Part shown: piece by piece, positions 51,800 to 64,000 of the stretch
Layout: every line of letters starts with the position of its first letter
Numbering within the stretch: position 1 is the stretch's first letter
DNA from: Acanthochromis polyacanthus
Taxonomy: Eukaryota; Chordata; Actinopteri; Pomacentridae
Assembly (NCBI RefSeq): GCF_021347895.1
Contig: NC_067125.1
Span: forward strand, 26,479,697 to 26,543,696
Direction of reading: 5' to 3'
Length of the DNA: 64,000 nucleotides
Notes under the pieces: generated by a model
Database searches by the model: none
Seen by the model: the letters and a program-made list of their open reading frames with translations, nothing else
Told to the model about the DNA's origin: nothing
Made by a program: the position numbers and the translations under genes

Positions 51800-54160
51800 A
51801 AGCTACATTTATTGCTTATTTGGCTAATTACCTGGTTACTGTTACATCTGCAGACATCAGATAAACAAACAAATTGTGTAACAATGTGTGAAATGTGTGG
51901 TAAGAACTATTTTAAAGCTTTATATAATCAAATTACTTCAAGGTAACTGACACATACACAAAAAAGGTGGTCTTTTTGCGTAAAAATGCCTAGTAATATT
52001 TGTTTCTGACTGGACATGTGATGACGAAGTCTTTTCGGATATGTGGACAATATCTGTGAACATGTATGTGACCCTAATGTTCTATATTTTATATTACAAA
52101 TTCCGGCCAAGGGCTGAACAATTAGTCAAAATATGATCCAAATTGCATGATGGCAAAGTGTAATATTTCAAATTGCAGAGCTGCATTTTATTTTTGGGGG
52201 GGAGAAAATTAAAATGTCACATGATTCCATCATGTTCCATTATTACTTTATATTTTTGATATTTTTTTCCACAACCTATCCAAATAATAGTGTACTTTTC
52301 TAGTTTTGTTTCATAAAAAAGGCCAAAAAAATCTGTTCACTCACAAGTCGTCTGTTAACTTTTGGAAATCAGTATCACTGAGCTACTAGTATTAGTTTTT
52401 ATATAAATAAATGGTTTTGAATTAAACAAATATTCTTTTTGCTTTCTTTATGTGATGATATCATGTATTACAAAACAATATTTTATCTTGATCCCGAACT
52501 GTTAAGTGACAGGAATAGACAGAAACATCCCCAAGCAGCTGTTTGTATATGCCTTAATTAAGCTGCTGTCGTTGGTGCTGAAAAATAACACCTTCCACAG
52601 TGGTATGAATGTAAAAGCTGTATGACTTTGCAATTGAACTAGCATATTTTAGTAGTTTACATAACTTATCTTTAACATCAAGATTGAATGAAGCAAACAG
52701 ATCAAACTGTGCTAGCTTGTTGATCCGTGTAAATGGAATTTGTCTTGTGAATTTATTGCTTTCCAGGATCTACAGTGCAGGATGTGCAGAGTCGGACCTG
52801 TATCTGAAACTTCTCTGGTATGTCACTGTTGATTAGTCTTTGTTCCTCTTTGTTTTCAGAAATATTGCAAAACAAATAAATGAAATCATAAAATCCAATG
52901 GTTCAAAAACTTAAATGCATACAGGCTCCTTTAATACCAGCCCGTAATTGTTACCAATTGCCTTAAAAACAATTACTGAAAAACTTCCAGCTAAAATTAC
53001 AGGAGCCTCCATGCTGCATTGCTTAGACAAAGCTCAACTGTCTAAAGAAATCATCTTTTTTTCCCCCATCAAAATGCATTGAATGCTAATCATTAAAATG
53101 CCAACTTCTCAAATTCTTTTCAACATTTTTTGTGTATTTATTTTTGGTACTTTTCATACATACAAGTGAAATGTAGCAAAAATGCTTTACAGATTAGATA
53201 CTAAATGCAATGAAACAATACAAACAACCCCCAAATCACATTATAAAGGAAGGACTCAACAACACAGGGTTTGAGAAGCTGAGGATGCACCATATGAAAT
53301 TTATAAAATAGAAAATATATATAGATAGAAAGATAGAAGTCAAAAACCATATAAACAGAATAAGAAAAGAATTTTAAAAAATAATTAACGATACACTTAT
53401 ACTAAATATGCAAACAATTGAAAAATCAGAAATAAACATTTTTAAAGATAGTAATATCAAAACTAGACTCTAAAAGTAGAATTTGCTTCTTTTTTGAAAG
53501 TGACTTAATTAAAATCAAAAATTTTCAGCACTTGACTGAAAATTTTAGCTTTTCAAGATCCTAACAACACATCCGCAACAAACAGCATCGTTTTTGCAAT
53601 GTGTAAACACCAAGTTTGTATATTTCTGAGTGTTATAAAAGGTAAGAACTAAATAATTAATGCTATAGTGCTGCAGAAACAGTGTTAAGCACCAAATTTA
53701 ACACTTGTTGAGGCTGTTGCTGTCCATGGTGCTGAACCCTCTGTGGCTGCAATCACCAGCAGCACTTGAACTTTTGTGTATTTTGTTCCTAAAATACACT
53801 GTTATACAGCAAATAAAGTAAGCATAGGGACTAAGTAATGTACCAGACCTGTGTTTTTGAGGTTTAATGAAACACAAATGCTCGTAAATGTGAAATGAAG
53901 TCCCCTTGTATTTATTTTTTGTTTAGTTTTATTGCCTCTAACGAATTTATTTGTCTCCTTATTGTGGGTAAGGATCAAGCAGAGGTCATTGATAGTTTGC
54001 CCGGCTTTTCATGTAAGCAGCCACGTCACTGCTGCACATATCAGCAAACTCATTGTCAATAATATGAAATGGTACACATGGTTCTTCACTGGCAAAAAGA
54101 GAAAAAAAGGAAGGAAAGAAAAAAACACAGCCCACATCAGCCTGCGATGCTGTCAATGAT
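51800..54160. other. Intergenic spacer upstream of spred3
   Basis: AT-rich sequence with scattered repeats; no gene is recognised on either strand. A short A-rich region lies near 54100-54125. Confidence 0.5.
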
Positions 54161-54184
54161 TAGTGCGGATGTGCTGGCACAGGG

Positions 54185-54458
54185 CAGGTAGAGGGAGAGA
54201 AGGAAGGAGAGAGGGAGTGATTTGAGAGAGAGGAGAGGGAGGGAGGGAGGGAGGGAGAGAGAGAGAGAGAGGGAGGATGCTGCCAGCGGAAAATGGCTGC
54301 TGCAACCTCAAGCCTATCCTGATACACCGAAACGACATCAAGGTGGAGAGAGAGAGAGAGAGGGCGAGAGAGGGAGGAAGAGAGAAAGAAAGATTAGGAA
54401 AATGAGAGCAGATAGAGGGAGAATGTGAGTGAGTCTGAGTGTTTCCTGAAAGGAGGAT

Positions 54459-54508
<50 letters not shown>

Positions 54509-54549
54509 CCCTGGGGTGGGCTGCTGCAAGCGGCGGGCAACACCGAGCC
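54185..54549 (+). repeat. spred3: GA-rich leader and (AG)n microsatellite before spred3
   Basis: Purine-rich sequence with GGGA and GAGA iterations near 54190-54270 and 54340-54400, and an uninterrupted (AG)n run at about 54462-54504, ends 45 bp before the proposed spred3 ATG. It probably belongs to the promoter or 5' UTR and may act as a GAGA-type element. The Ser-Leu repeat frame on the opposite strand is an artefact of this repeat. Confidence 0.75.
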
Positions 54550-57500
54550 ATGGAGGGCGAGTAAGTCCTTACATTTTCATTTTTAACATTGCACTTATAT
54601 ATTCAGCCATCCGCCAGCAACAACAACAGGGGGGGAAATGGGTAGAAAGGAAACGCCACCACCATCAGTGTTCCACCAAATCCATGCACTGTTCTCACAG
54701 TCGCTGCTCTACAATTTAGCAGGGATAATAAAAACACCATTACGTCGTCTTGAATCAACAGCATACACCCCGTTTCCGATTATATATCCAATGTGTGATA
54801 AATGTAAATCTACCTACATGTGGACCTGCGCTTGCTTTTTTTCCCTTCTATTAACATGACTGGCACACAAGATAACGCGGCAACGGATTGAGGAAATAAC
54901 AATATGAAACAAACACCAGAAGCGATGCAACAATTCCAAATGCGTGCTTTGGCGATTGGTAAAGACAATCACGAAATCAGCCGGTGTGTAAAATGTATGG
55001 GGAGGAGAGAAGGAGGGGGAAAAAAGGCGAAATATGGCGAGTTTGGGGCCACCATCTCGTCATTCAAGACATGGCTACAGTAAAACGAGGGAGGGATGGA
55101 GGCGTTGTGATTTTTATCAACGTGTCTCGGGGTTTCATTATGATTTTTAAAGCCAAACTTTATGAATGAAATGTGATTTTTCTCTCTCTCCCTCGCTCTC
55201 CCTCATCCTCACCCCTCCTCTCCTTCTTCCCTTTTCTAATCGGGCCCCCTCCCCCCATCTCTCGTTTCCTCTCCATCCTCTCACCCACACGTTCCTCTTT
55301 TTTTTAAATCTCCTTTCCCCTTTTTTCCCTCCTCTCTTCTCTCTCCTCACACGCGATTTGCATTGTATTTAGGCCCCTGATGCGTTTTGTTTTTTCCGTT
55401 CCGGAGAAATATCGCCATAACGCGCAGTGCGATGTCGAATCCAGCCCCGCTCCGTCCCATTCATAAAAAATATAACATAATATCGGGGTGTGTTAATGAG
55501 TGCGTGCAGCAGGGGCGGAATGGAGAGAAGCAGCGTCTGAGAAAAACAATTGCAAACAATTAAAATTCACTGTGCTTTGGGAATATATAACGCGCACAAA
55601 AAGGGGAAAAGACGCATGCGTTACATGCACATGCCGAACTGCGGTGCTGAATTATTCAGCCGATCGGCGAGGGCAGCTTGTTTTTTTTTTGTTTTTTCCT
55701 TTGCAAGAATGCCGGGCCTCTGATGGCGAATGGGTGCGTTCATTGATACGTCTATGTGGGAAACACTCATTCTTCCTCCCTCCCTCCTCCTATTTGGCCA
55801 TTTCTCTCCTCCTCAGTGTTGGTTTTCTTTCGGCCAATTTGCTCCATATTCCTTAGGTTGTGCGCAAACGCTCCTATGCGTAAATATCGCCAAATCGGAC
55901 CCATTCCGTACGCCTTAAAGCCAGATTTACCTCCATCACGTGAGAAATTGCCTTTGCCGTCTAGTGTGTGATGCGCCTTTGAGCCTTCAGGCCTGAGCTC
56001 GCCGGTTCTGTGCTTCTTTGTGTGGTTTTCATTTCGGCCTCACATGCAATCCTCACTGTGGAAACTGTTTTTTTTGTTGTTGTTGTTGTTGTTGCGGGTT
56101 TTTTTTACATTACGCATCAGTGCATGCATGCTGGCCAGTGTTTAAATGTCTGCTGGTCTCTCCCCCCGCCTGACAGTGTGCGTGTTCGTGCCGTGGTGAT
56201 GACACGTGATGACTCCAGTGGCGGTTGGGTGCCCCTTGGAGGTGGCGGCTTCAGTGATGTGGTCATATGTAAGGGGCGGAGTCACGACGGCAGGGGGCGG
56301 AGAGAGTACATCATCCGTGGAGAGCGGCTGCGAGACCGAGCAGTGAGTGTGTGCGTGTGTTATGGCTGTCTTTGGTGCCACGTTGCTCGCCAACACCACC
56401 TAAAGACTGTAGTTGTCATGTCATAAGGGGGACTGGTGGGGGGTTAGCATGATTTCAGGAGATGTTGGCTGGTGAAATAACTTGTCCTCTTGCTGTTTGT
56501 GTGTGTGTAGCCGGTGTTGGAGTGTGCAGTGCAAAGGGGGTTAGTGTACAACAAGGTGAACCCCATCTTCCATCACTGGCGAGTAGAGGATCGAAAGTTT
56601 GGCCTTACATTCCAGAGTCCTGCCGACGCCATCTCCTTTGAGAAAGGGCTTCAGACTGTCATAGACAAGCTCGACAGAGGTGCACATACACACACCACAT
56701 GTAAAAAGTTGCTTTGCGGTGTTTGAATTGGCTCTAAATTCCTTGTTTTCCTGTCATCAAGGCTCTGACTCGCCCTCGTCGTCCACGCCAGAAGAGGCCG
56801 ACACAGAGGACGATGGACAAGCTGTGAGCATCTGAGCTGTTTCCTGTCTGCTGCATCTCTTAGTGTAGGTGTTTTTGTTTTTAACTCGTGGGGTGACGTG
56901 CAACCTCTGCCAGTCCCATACAGGTAGCGAGTCATCGTCCAACAGCAGAAAGGAGATGCTTCCCAAACCCATCACCATAGTGACGAGCGAGTCGTCGTCC
57001 ACCTGCTTCGTGCGGCCGGAAGAGTTTAGTTTTGGATCCAGCCATGCTGTCACCACGCAGACGCCTGCTCAGGTAGCACAACAACTAGAACTGCATCCAT
57101 CATTGATACCAGAGCCTGACTGATACAGGATTTTTGTGCCAATGCTGTTTCCGATATTGATATGTGGGTCGATATTCTGCACACAGTATGTTAGCGTTAC
57201 AGTGAAAATGATATTTCTTGAGGTTGTTTCTTGACTCCACATCACTGGGTGCTTTTTCTCTTTCTCTAATAATAATTGCTATGAAGAGGAGTAATTAAAG
57301 AGAGGCCTAGAAACTCGTCTCTGCACCACCATCTGCTCAGCTGTGATACGTTCTCTGCTACATGTGCTGCAAGCAGTGCTGAGAGTGCTGAAAACTAAGC
57401 ATTTTAAAATGACCCCAAGTGCCTTTTTCTCCATCATGTTCTCTAAAAGGAAAGTTTGATTGATTCCTCACTTTGATAACTTGACCAGCTGCCGCCATTT

Positions 57501-59199
57501 TCAATTTATTTCTCTCTTCTTGCATTTCTGTGTTCTAATAATGATTGCTATGAAGGATAGTTATTAATGAGAGGTCGAGGGACTGGCTTAGGTACATACT
57601 TGACTCTGTACCACCATCTGCTCAGCTGTGATACATTTTGTGCTACATGTGCTGCAGACAGTGCTGAGAGTGTTGTAAATTATACATGTGATGACGACAT
57701 TTCGACATTTCTGCATCATGTCTTGTAAAAGAAAAGTTTTCGTATCAGTTGACACACAGTCTACCTGTTGGGCTCTAACTGATGCCTCGCTTTGATAAAG
57801 AGAACAGACACCACAGTCTTCAGTTTGTTTATCTCTTCTTGCATTTTTGTGCTCCGATAATGATTGCTATAAAGGAATAGTTCTTAATGAGAGCTTTATA
57901 AAACTGGCTCAGGTACACAACTGGGGGTCAGGTTCATAATTTGACAGAAGAGCAGTGAAAACACATGGAAGGTTGACCATTTGGCAGATTTTTCCACCCT
58001 TAAGTCCACATCTGCAGCAGATATTCTTTATTCTGCATGAAGTGAAATCAAAATGATCCACTGACATCCCATTCAGAGGCATTTTAGCAGATTTGGGGTT
58101 CTTGGGCTCCTCCTTGGGATGAAAACCTTGTATAACTGCTGCCACAGAACACACTGTTCCTGACTCACTGTGTAATCCTACACCCTCTCCACAGATACAC
58201 ACCAGGCCAGGACAGCACCAGCTCTCGCAAATGACGACCGTGTTGAATCCCCCGGCCCCTCCGCCGCCACCTCCCGCCCCACCTACTCCTCCGGTGGGTC
58301 CCCCGGCCTCGTCCCCTCTGTCCCCCCTCTCGCCCACCATTTCGCTGCTGGAGGAGGGAGACCTGCGCAGTGTGGACCCTTGCAAAGACCTGTGGGGTTC
58401 TCGAGGCTACGGGGACTACAGGCGGGCGGGTGCCACGAGGACTATGGTTGGGGGGCTGACGGGTGGCGTGGTGGTCGGCGGCGGAGGGAGCCTTGCGGAC
58501 AAGTCGGAGCTGTGCGTGGTTCGCTTTGAGAAGGAGCTGGCGGGGGTGGGGACGGCGGGCTGCGACGTGACCGTGAGCCTGGACAGCAAAGCCTCCCAGC
58601 GCCTGTCCTCGTCGTCGCCCACCTGTATGTCGATGCCCAATGCTGTGTCAGGCGTGTCCTCAGGTGCTGGTTCACCCCAGGAGACGGGCAAAGGCTCGCC
58701 TTCTCCCTGCTGCATCCACGCCTCGCTGGCCACGCCCCGCTCGCGGACTCGTAAGAGAGGAGGAGGGGCCAGCAGCAGCGGCGACCCCGGGGTGATCTCC
58801 CCCGACGACGACAGCCCCTGCCCTCAGGCCTCCTCGTCATGCTCCTCCCGCTGCATTTACTGCCGCTCAGTTTTCAGCGCTTCGGAGAACGGGCGGGGCC
58901 GCTGCAGAGACGCCCCCGACCCGGCCCTGCACTGCCTCCGCCAGTGGACCTGTGTGTGGTGCGCAGAGAGTCTGCTCTACCACTGCATGTCGGACTCCGA
59001 GGGCGAGTTCTGGGAGCCTTGTTCATGCGATGACTCGATGGGGGGCCACCCGCACCCCCTCTGCTGTGCCCGCTGGTTGGCCCTCCTGGCCCTGTCACTC
59101 TTCGTGCCCTGCATGTGCTGCTACCTGCCTTTGCGCGCCTGCCTGCGATGTGGGGAAAGGTGTGGCTGCTGTGGGGGAAAGCACAAAGCGGTCCGATGA
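54550..59199 (+). CDS. spred3: Sprouty-related EVH1 domain protein, Spred3-like
   Basis: Membrane-associated inhibitor of Ras-Raf-ERK signalling; Spred proteins use EVH1 to bring neurofibromin to the membrane and the Sprouty domain for membrane targeting. Coding exons: 54550-54560, 56177-56342, 56511-56679, 56762-56823, 56914-57072, 58195-59199; total 1572 bases, 523 aa. The EVH1 domain is near residues 4-120 ([58 protein letters not shown]). The weakly conserved KIT-binding region has RGYGDYRR. The C-terminal Cys-rich Sprouty domain is near 400-523 ([63 protein letters not shown]). RG rather than RR before YxDYR, and position near psmd8, favour Spred3. The first exon (MEG-) is the least certain; acceptor 56914 was chosen over the closer CAG at 56926 because only it keeps frame. 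Confidence 0.93.
57268..57910. repeat. About 2.3-copy tandem repeat in spred3 intron 5
   Basis: Diverged copies begin with 'aataatgattgctatgaagg' near 57268, 57536 and 57857. Within the units 'accaccatctgctcagctgt' and 'gctacatgtgctgca' recur. Unit length is about 270-320 bp, the last copy is partial, and there is no coding content. Confidence 0.8.
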
Positions 59200-62100
59200 G
59201 GCCAGGCTAGGGGCGGGAGGGAGGGGGTTCCCTGGACCCGAGGGGGTTCTGGGTGTCGAGAGGAGGGGAGCATCTGTAGGGATGCAGGAGGTGGCCCTTA
59301 GAAGACCCAGACCTCCGACGTGGTCCTCCAAAGCCCCACAGCCTTCCACTGCATTCAGCTCTTTCTCTTTTCAACCTGGGGCCTTCCTCACTGGTCCATG
59401 CCTGCTGATGGTGCTCTGCACTCAGACCAGGCTCTGTGGGAGTCATCTGGAGCCTTCATAGTGGATTTACTGAAGGACGGCTGATCTGCAGTCAGCTGTT
59501 AGTGACTTTATCACAGAAAGAGGGTGGCAGAGGCAACAATGATGTGTACACTGTTTCAAATGTCCGTTTGTTTTTGTTTTGTTTTGGGTTTTTTTTAATT
59601 TAGGAAGAAAATCTCAAAAAACAAAAGATGTTTATATATATGATTGTTATAATTTTAATTGGTATATTTTAATAAATGTAAAACATATTGACAGAATCCC
59701 CAAATGGCACACACATTCACGTACTCACAAACATGAGATCTTGGGGAAGTTCTTTGTTTCACGTTGGCCTGTTTGTCAGTCAGATGAACAGATGTCACCC
59801 TTTACCTCTAATTTTACCTCAGATGTTACTCAAATCTCGGTTAAGGAAGGAAAATAGGAGGTGGGTGAGCACAATGTGTCCGTGCTGTCGTCAAGAAAGC
59901 CTGAGCATCTGAGACCGCTGGTGTTGTCTTTTGGTTCAAGTCGTAGACCACAGTGGGGGGGGGAGGTTGTCAAATGCAAAGAGACAATTATCGTTAAGGG
60001 AAGTTGCAATGACAACCACAAAGACTTAAGTCATAATGTGATTCATAACGGTCCTTTGTAAACCAAACACACAGTTACTTTTTGTTTTCTGATGAGAAAA
60101 AATGAGCGTGTGTCGAACATTAAACCACCCTCACTTTGCACATAATTTTTTTTCCATCTTCCCATGTATTTTTAATATTAATCATAGAAAACCTCACATC
60201 CCACCACTGTACTTGTTGAATCAGTCAAGGTGCTTACAACTGAGGCCTCTGAGCGAGTCTATTCTACCTAATGTACACAACCGCTGTACACTCCCCAAAG
60301 AAAAACACCACAGGTCCCCACGCTAACCAATCTGTTGACGCGTCTCGGCCTCTGAATGAGACGCCACCAAAAAAATGAAGTGCAATGAACAATGTATGGA
60401 AAGAGTATTTTTGTACCAGTTTGCTCACGTTAGGAAAGTGGAAATGGAAAAGCGTTGCTGCTGGAACTGAATAGTCGTGCGTTATTGTGTTCGATATCAA
60501 GCGTAAAAAGCTAAACAGGAACACAAGCTTGTTCTTAGAGCAGCAGCACGTAGCTCGCAGGTGTGACGATTAAACGTGTGTGCTGTTGACCCTGTGATAA
60601 GAAAAGAGGCACATTAACTTGAAAAAGATGAATGAAGGGAGGTCTTTGTCGGACCACAGTGGCAGACGTGTTTGCTGAATGTTGCTTTAATTATGAAGTC
60701 AAATAAGCTGCTATTTGAAGTCCTGCCCTAACGCTATTATTCCAACTCTCCCGCTGCCTCGTAGAAATCTGAGGTTTGTGTGAGAGTCAGAAACAATCCT
60801 ACAAGTGTTGATTCCAACCAGGGTGCTGAGGATGCTCAATAGTGTCTGAAGAAGGCTTTTGTAAGCCTGGATTAAAGATAAATTTTCCCCGAGATGTGTT
60901 TTTAAAATGCCTCTGGTGATGCACTTTGCATTTGTTTATTTTGCTGATTGATGATATCATTTATTTTTACTTCTAGCAAATAACCGGGCAGAGTTAGATT
61001 AAAAAAGATTCTAGAAATCAGGATATTTTTCAAAAATCTTCTGTTTTCCTCCACTTTGTGCTTCACATTGCAAGGAGATAAAAATTACGAGAAAGTCAGA
61101 ATCATCAGGTCCTCCTACAGAAAGTCGCTTGCATCCAAAATGCAAGAAAAATTTAGCTTCACATTTGTTGACTGGATATCTAATATCCTTTCAATTCTTA
61201 TTAATGCCTTTTTCAATATGAGATGCTGGTTTTCTGACATCAATTATGCAAGCTAACATGAATCGCTGAGAAATAAAAACAAATTCAGAAATATCGCAGA
61301 ATAACTCATGAAATGCATCGAGCATCACAGAAAGACGACATCTTAAAAGTGTAACGGAATCTTTGGGGGTGGTTTTGCTTTTAAATCCAACAGTATTCTT
61401 GTTTAAAATGTAAGTTCGGACATGTAAAGACTGAATATGCTCTAGTTTCACGTCTCTAATCGAGGATGACCTGGTGGACCTTAAATTATGGCAGAATGAA
61501 CCTTTCAGAAGCTTCACTATATTATTTACATTTTAGGTTTAGCCAAGAACTTTCTATCCAAAGTGACTTAAAGCGAGTGAACAGGCAGCAGGTTTCAGAG
61601 TCAGGACACACAACTGCTGACGAACACAACCCTCGACCTCTCGGTTTACGGGACGTCGTCTTCACTACAAGGCCAGCCTGCCAACAGTGTCGGTCCACTT
61701 CACACAAAAAAGAAGGAAAAAAAAACCCCAAGACATCCTGTCAGAGCTGCAGGAAACACAGTCGGTCACTAGACTGCCATTCCCTGATCCTAAATTAACC
61801 CCTTTGTCCAGCACACACACACACGAGACACACAAGTTCACTTGATGGTGCAGACATACAGAACTAGTAAAGCCATTGCACACAGTTTGCTACTTCTGGT
61901 TCAGAAATGGTGTTAGAGTACAGTACTGACAGTCATGCGATCACAACTGCAGGCCCCATTCTTACATCTTAATAAATGTGCCTTTTGATTTGAGTAATCA
62001 ATAACTTATGATTTCTAAGTAACTCTGTATTAAGTACTATTTACTTTTTTGGTTATTGATTTCTGCCAATGTGCATATTTTCAAATGTACGTATTTATTA

Positions 62101-62550
62101 GTTTCAAAGTAATTAATGAGATATTACCTGTTTATTTATTTATTGAGATATTTATTCTGATTCTTTATTTTTTGAGACAGGTTTTTATCTTCTGTGCTGT
62201 CTTACTTCTGACTTTGTGCCAATGTGCTGCTTTGAGGTGTTACATATCGTGGGTTTGTATCATTATTAAACCCTCACTCTATATTTTAAATCGGTGTTTT
62301 CTTCTCTCTCACATGTGCGTGTCCTTAACTCACCGTGCCTTTCCCTGAACACTGCTTGAAAGTTGTATTCTTTAAGTTTTCCACAGTAATATCTAAGGAA
62401 TCAAAAAAGACATTCAGTCGATAAATGTGTTCTTATCTATTTCTTGCCTTTGAAAAAAAAAAAAAAACATAGCACATTTTGTAGAATTTTACAAATGTGG
62501 ATATCTAGTATTGGACTTACATCCAGTGACCAGTAGAGGGAAGCAGCAGC
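59200..62550. other. spred3 3' UTR and spacer to dhx34
   Basis: Non-coding. AATAAA at 59671-59676 is the first clear poly(A) signal for spred3; the UTR may extend further. Sequence near 61545-61575 ('ctatccaaagtgacttaaag') resembles a common fish dispersed repeat. No additional gene is recognised. Confidence 0.5.
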
Positions 62551-62630
62551 ACTTTAATAATCATCTTCAAGTACAAAAAGGGAAGAAGAAGGGACACAAA
62601 TATTGCATGAAAACTATCTGCAGTCTTTAG

Positions 62631-63025
62631 TTAAGTGGCGGAATACATGTGCTGCCTTTTATGTTTGAGGATCTCAGTGGAGGTGAGGTTCAGATCTTTG
62701 TTACAGACGTCACAGTGATAAACTCTGGTAAGACTGGACACCGAGGAGGAGCCGGGCTTTTTATCTTCTGGCTCTAAAACACAAAAAAAACACAATTAGT
62801 CCAAATTCTTTCAGAATGACCGGATATCTAGTCGGCTGCTGCATGTGTTAAAGCAATAAATATCAACACATGGAATTTCTGACCTTCTTCCTGCTGCTGT
62901 TCCCCAGGTGGCCTGCAGGAAGCTTCGTGATGCATTCGCTCCAGCGGAGTCAGCGGCATGTAGAGGCCACAGTTAGGACACGTCCAGAAAGTACGTAAAC
63001 ACTCGCTGTAGAGATCCTTTGAATC
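62631..63025 (-). CDS. dhx34: ATP-dependent RNA helicase DHX34, last two exons (partial; 5' part beyond right edge)
   Basis: DHX34 is a DEAH-box helicase acting in nonsense-mediated decay, where it promotes UPF1 phosphorylation. Two minus-strand exons are visible: 63025-62884 and 62773-62631 (stop TAA 62633-62631), joined by a phase-1 GT/AG intron. They encode [20 protein letters not shown] followed by [15 protein letters not shown], a Cys/His zinc-binding motif, then a second finger beginning [20 protein letters not shown] with closing His residues, ending in a short tail. This matches the DHX34 C-terminus. The helicase core lies outside the window. ATTAAA at 62558-62553 on the minus strand is a likely poly(A) signal. 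Confidence 0.92.
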
Positions 63026-63028
63026 CTG

Positions 63029-64000
63029 CAAATCACAGAGGCGAAATACAAAAGTCAAAGACAGTTACGTGTTTGTCAGGTGTGGAGTTTATTCTAAGTC
63101 TGACACATTTAAGACCGGAAGCTGATGAATTCCAAAAGGATATATAGTCATTCAGTACAAAAAAAGATTTGAGATATAAAACTCAAAAGAAAACTACTTA
63201 GCAGTTATTTTATCATCTACCAAGATATCTTTTTCTGTTTTGGTTTAATTGTGAACTACATTACATTCATGTATTACCACCCTTCATGTGTTAAAACAGT
63301 TTTTCTCAATTATTGAGGTAACTCTAAGATCTAACCTAGTGTCTGTATCCATCTAGTGTAGTGTTTAAATCTTCATTAATTCCCTGTTTGTCATCTGTGA
63401 CAACTTTAAGATTTAACCTACAGTGTTAAACATAAAAAAAAAAACACGTCACCAGCACCACCTCAGAAAAGATGGAATTTCTGTGTTTATTTGATAATAG
63501 GGGCAAGTGAGTTTCAAATCTGGTGAAGCACATTAAATAATAAATGTATGGACTGTGAGTTCCCACATTTTCTGCTAAGTGAACATGATGGGAGTTAAAT
63601 AGCTAAACTTAAAGTCCCTTTCTAGTTGTTGTTTGAACCCCTAAAAACTCACTAAGCTAAAATATTTCTAAGCTTTTCTCCACAAACACATTCTCTTCCA
63701 GCTTTTAAAATGGCTTACATGTAACTCTACACCCCTTCTTTAGATTTTGTGAACGTATGAAGTCCTTGCCTGCTGCAGCTCGAGCACACCAGCTCACCTA
63801 CAGCTCTGATCCAACACTAAAAACGACGTAATGGCAAGAAGTAATATTGGAGTGATTCAGCCACACATGTTCAAACCAGAAATGGTCTGAAGAAGAAGAA
63901 TGATACAGAAAGCTAACAGAACTGGCTGCTTAAGTTTGTTAAGCATGAAACCCTGAAAGTTTAGCTGCGTTTTTGAATTTGTCATCTGTAGACTCTATTT
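63029..64000 (-). other. dhx34: dhx34 intron sequence to window edge
   Basis: AT-rich sequence upstream of the penultimate dhx34 exon; no further exon with a conserved translation is visible before the edge. Confidence 0.55.

Noticed and set aside
54153..54551. 132-codon minus-strand frame with long Ser-Leu repeats
   Set aside because: It is the antisense translation of the GA microsatellite before spred3; no conserved pattern.
61466..61798. 110-codon plus-strand frame between spred3 and dhx34
   Set aside because: Overlaps a dispersed-repeat-like segment and shows no conserved features.

Overview
This window is vertebrate nuclear DNA, almost certainly from a ray-finned (percomorph-type) fish. 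It has GT/AG introns of about 60 bp to 1.7 kb, AT-rich repeats and CpG-rich promoters. Tc1, hAT-like and piggyBac-like elements occur in introns and spacers. No bacterial, plasmid, CRISPR or viral system was found. Seven protein-coding genes can be supported from splice-consistent translations: napa (alpha-SNAP, minus), bicra (GLTSCR1, plus), ehd2 (plus), nup88 (minus, one uninterrupted exon), psmd8 (plus), spred3 (plus) and the 3' end of dhx34 (minus, running off the right edge). The human counterparts of all but nup88 lie in 19q13 (NAPA, BICRA, EHD2, DHX34 in 19q13.3; PSMD8 and SPRED3 in 19q13.2), so this is a rearranged block of conserved synteny with nup88 as the outsider.

Layout. 1-4430: AT-rich repeats, including a three-fold duplication and a perfect 37-bp-arm hairpin. 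4430-13600: napa, with a piggyBac-like MITE and a hAT-like MITE in its largest introns and a CACGTG promoter palindrome. 13600-17700: spacer with repeat remnants. 17700-30360: bicra, whose CDS phases close only if one base is restored at each of two C-homopolymers. 30360-37410: ehd2. 37410-39040: short spacer between convergent ehd2 and nup88. 39040-46600: nup88 and psmd8, head to head with 104 bp between start codons and a YY1-type element over the nup88 ATG. 46600-54500: spacer with a foldback element, a C22 tract, a nearly intact Tc1-like transposon with 213-bp inverted repeats, and a degenerate minisatellite. 54550-59680: spred3 behind a GA-rich leader. 62550-64000: the last two exons of dhx34.

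The genes do not form one pathway. They are housekeeping or signalling genes: SNARE disassembly (napa), the non-canonical BAF complex (bicra), caveolar membrane remodelling (ehd2), the nuclear pore (nup88), the proteasome lid (psmd8), a Ras/ERK inhibitor (spred3) and an RNA-decay helicase (dhx34). The most useful observations are the intronless nup88 sharing a promoter with psmd8, and the three single-base homopolymer losses (two in bicra, one in the Tc1 transposase), which look more like assembly error or young decay than biology. I found no convincing undescribed system.
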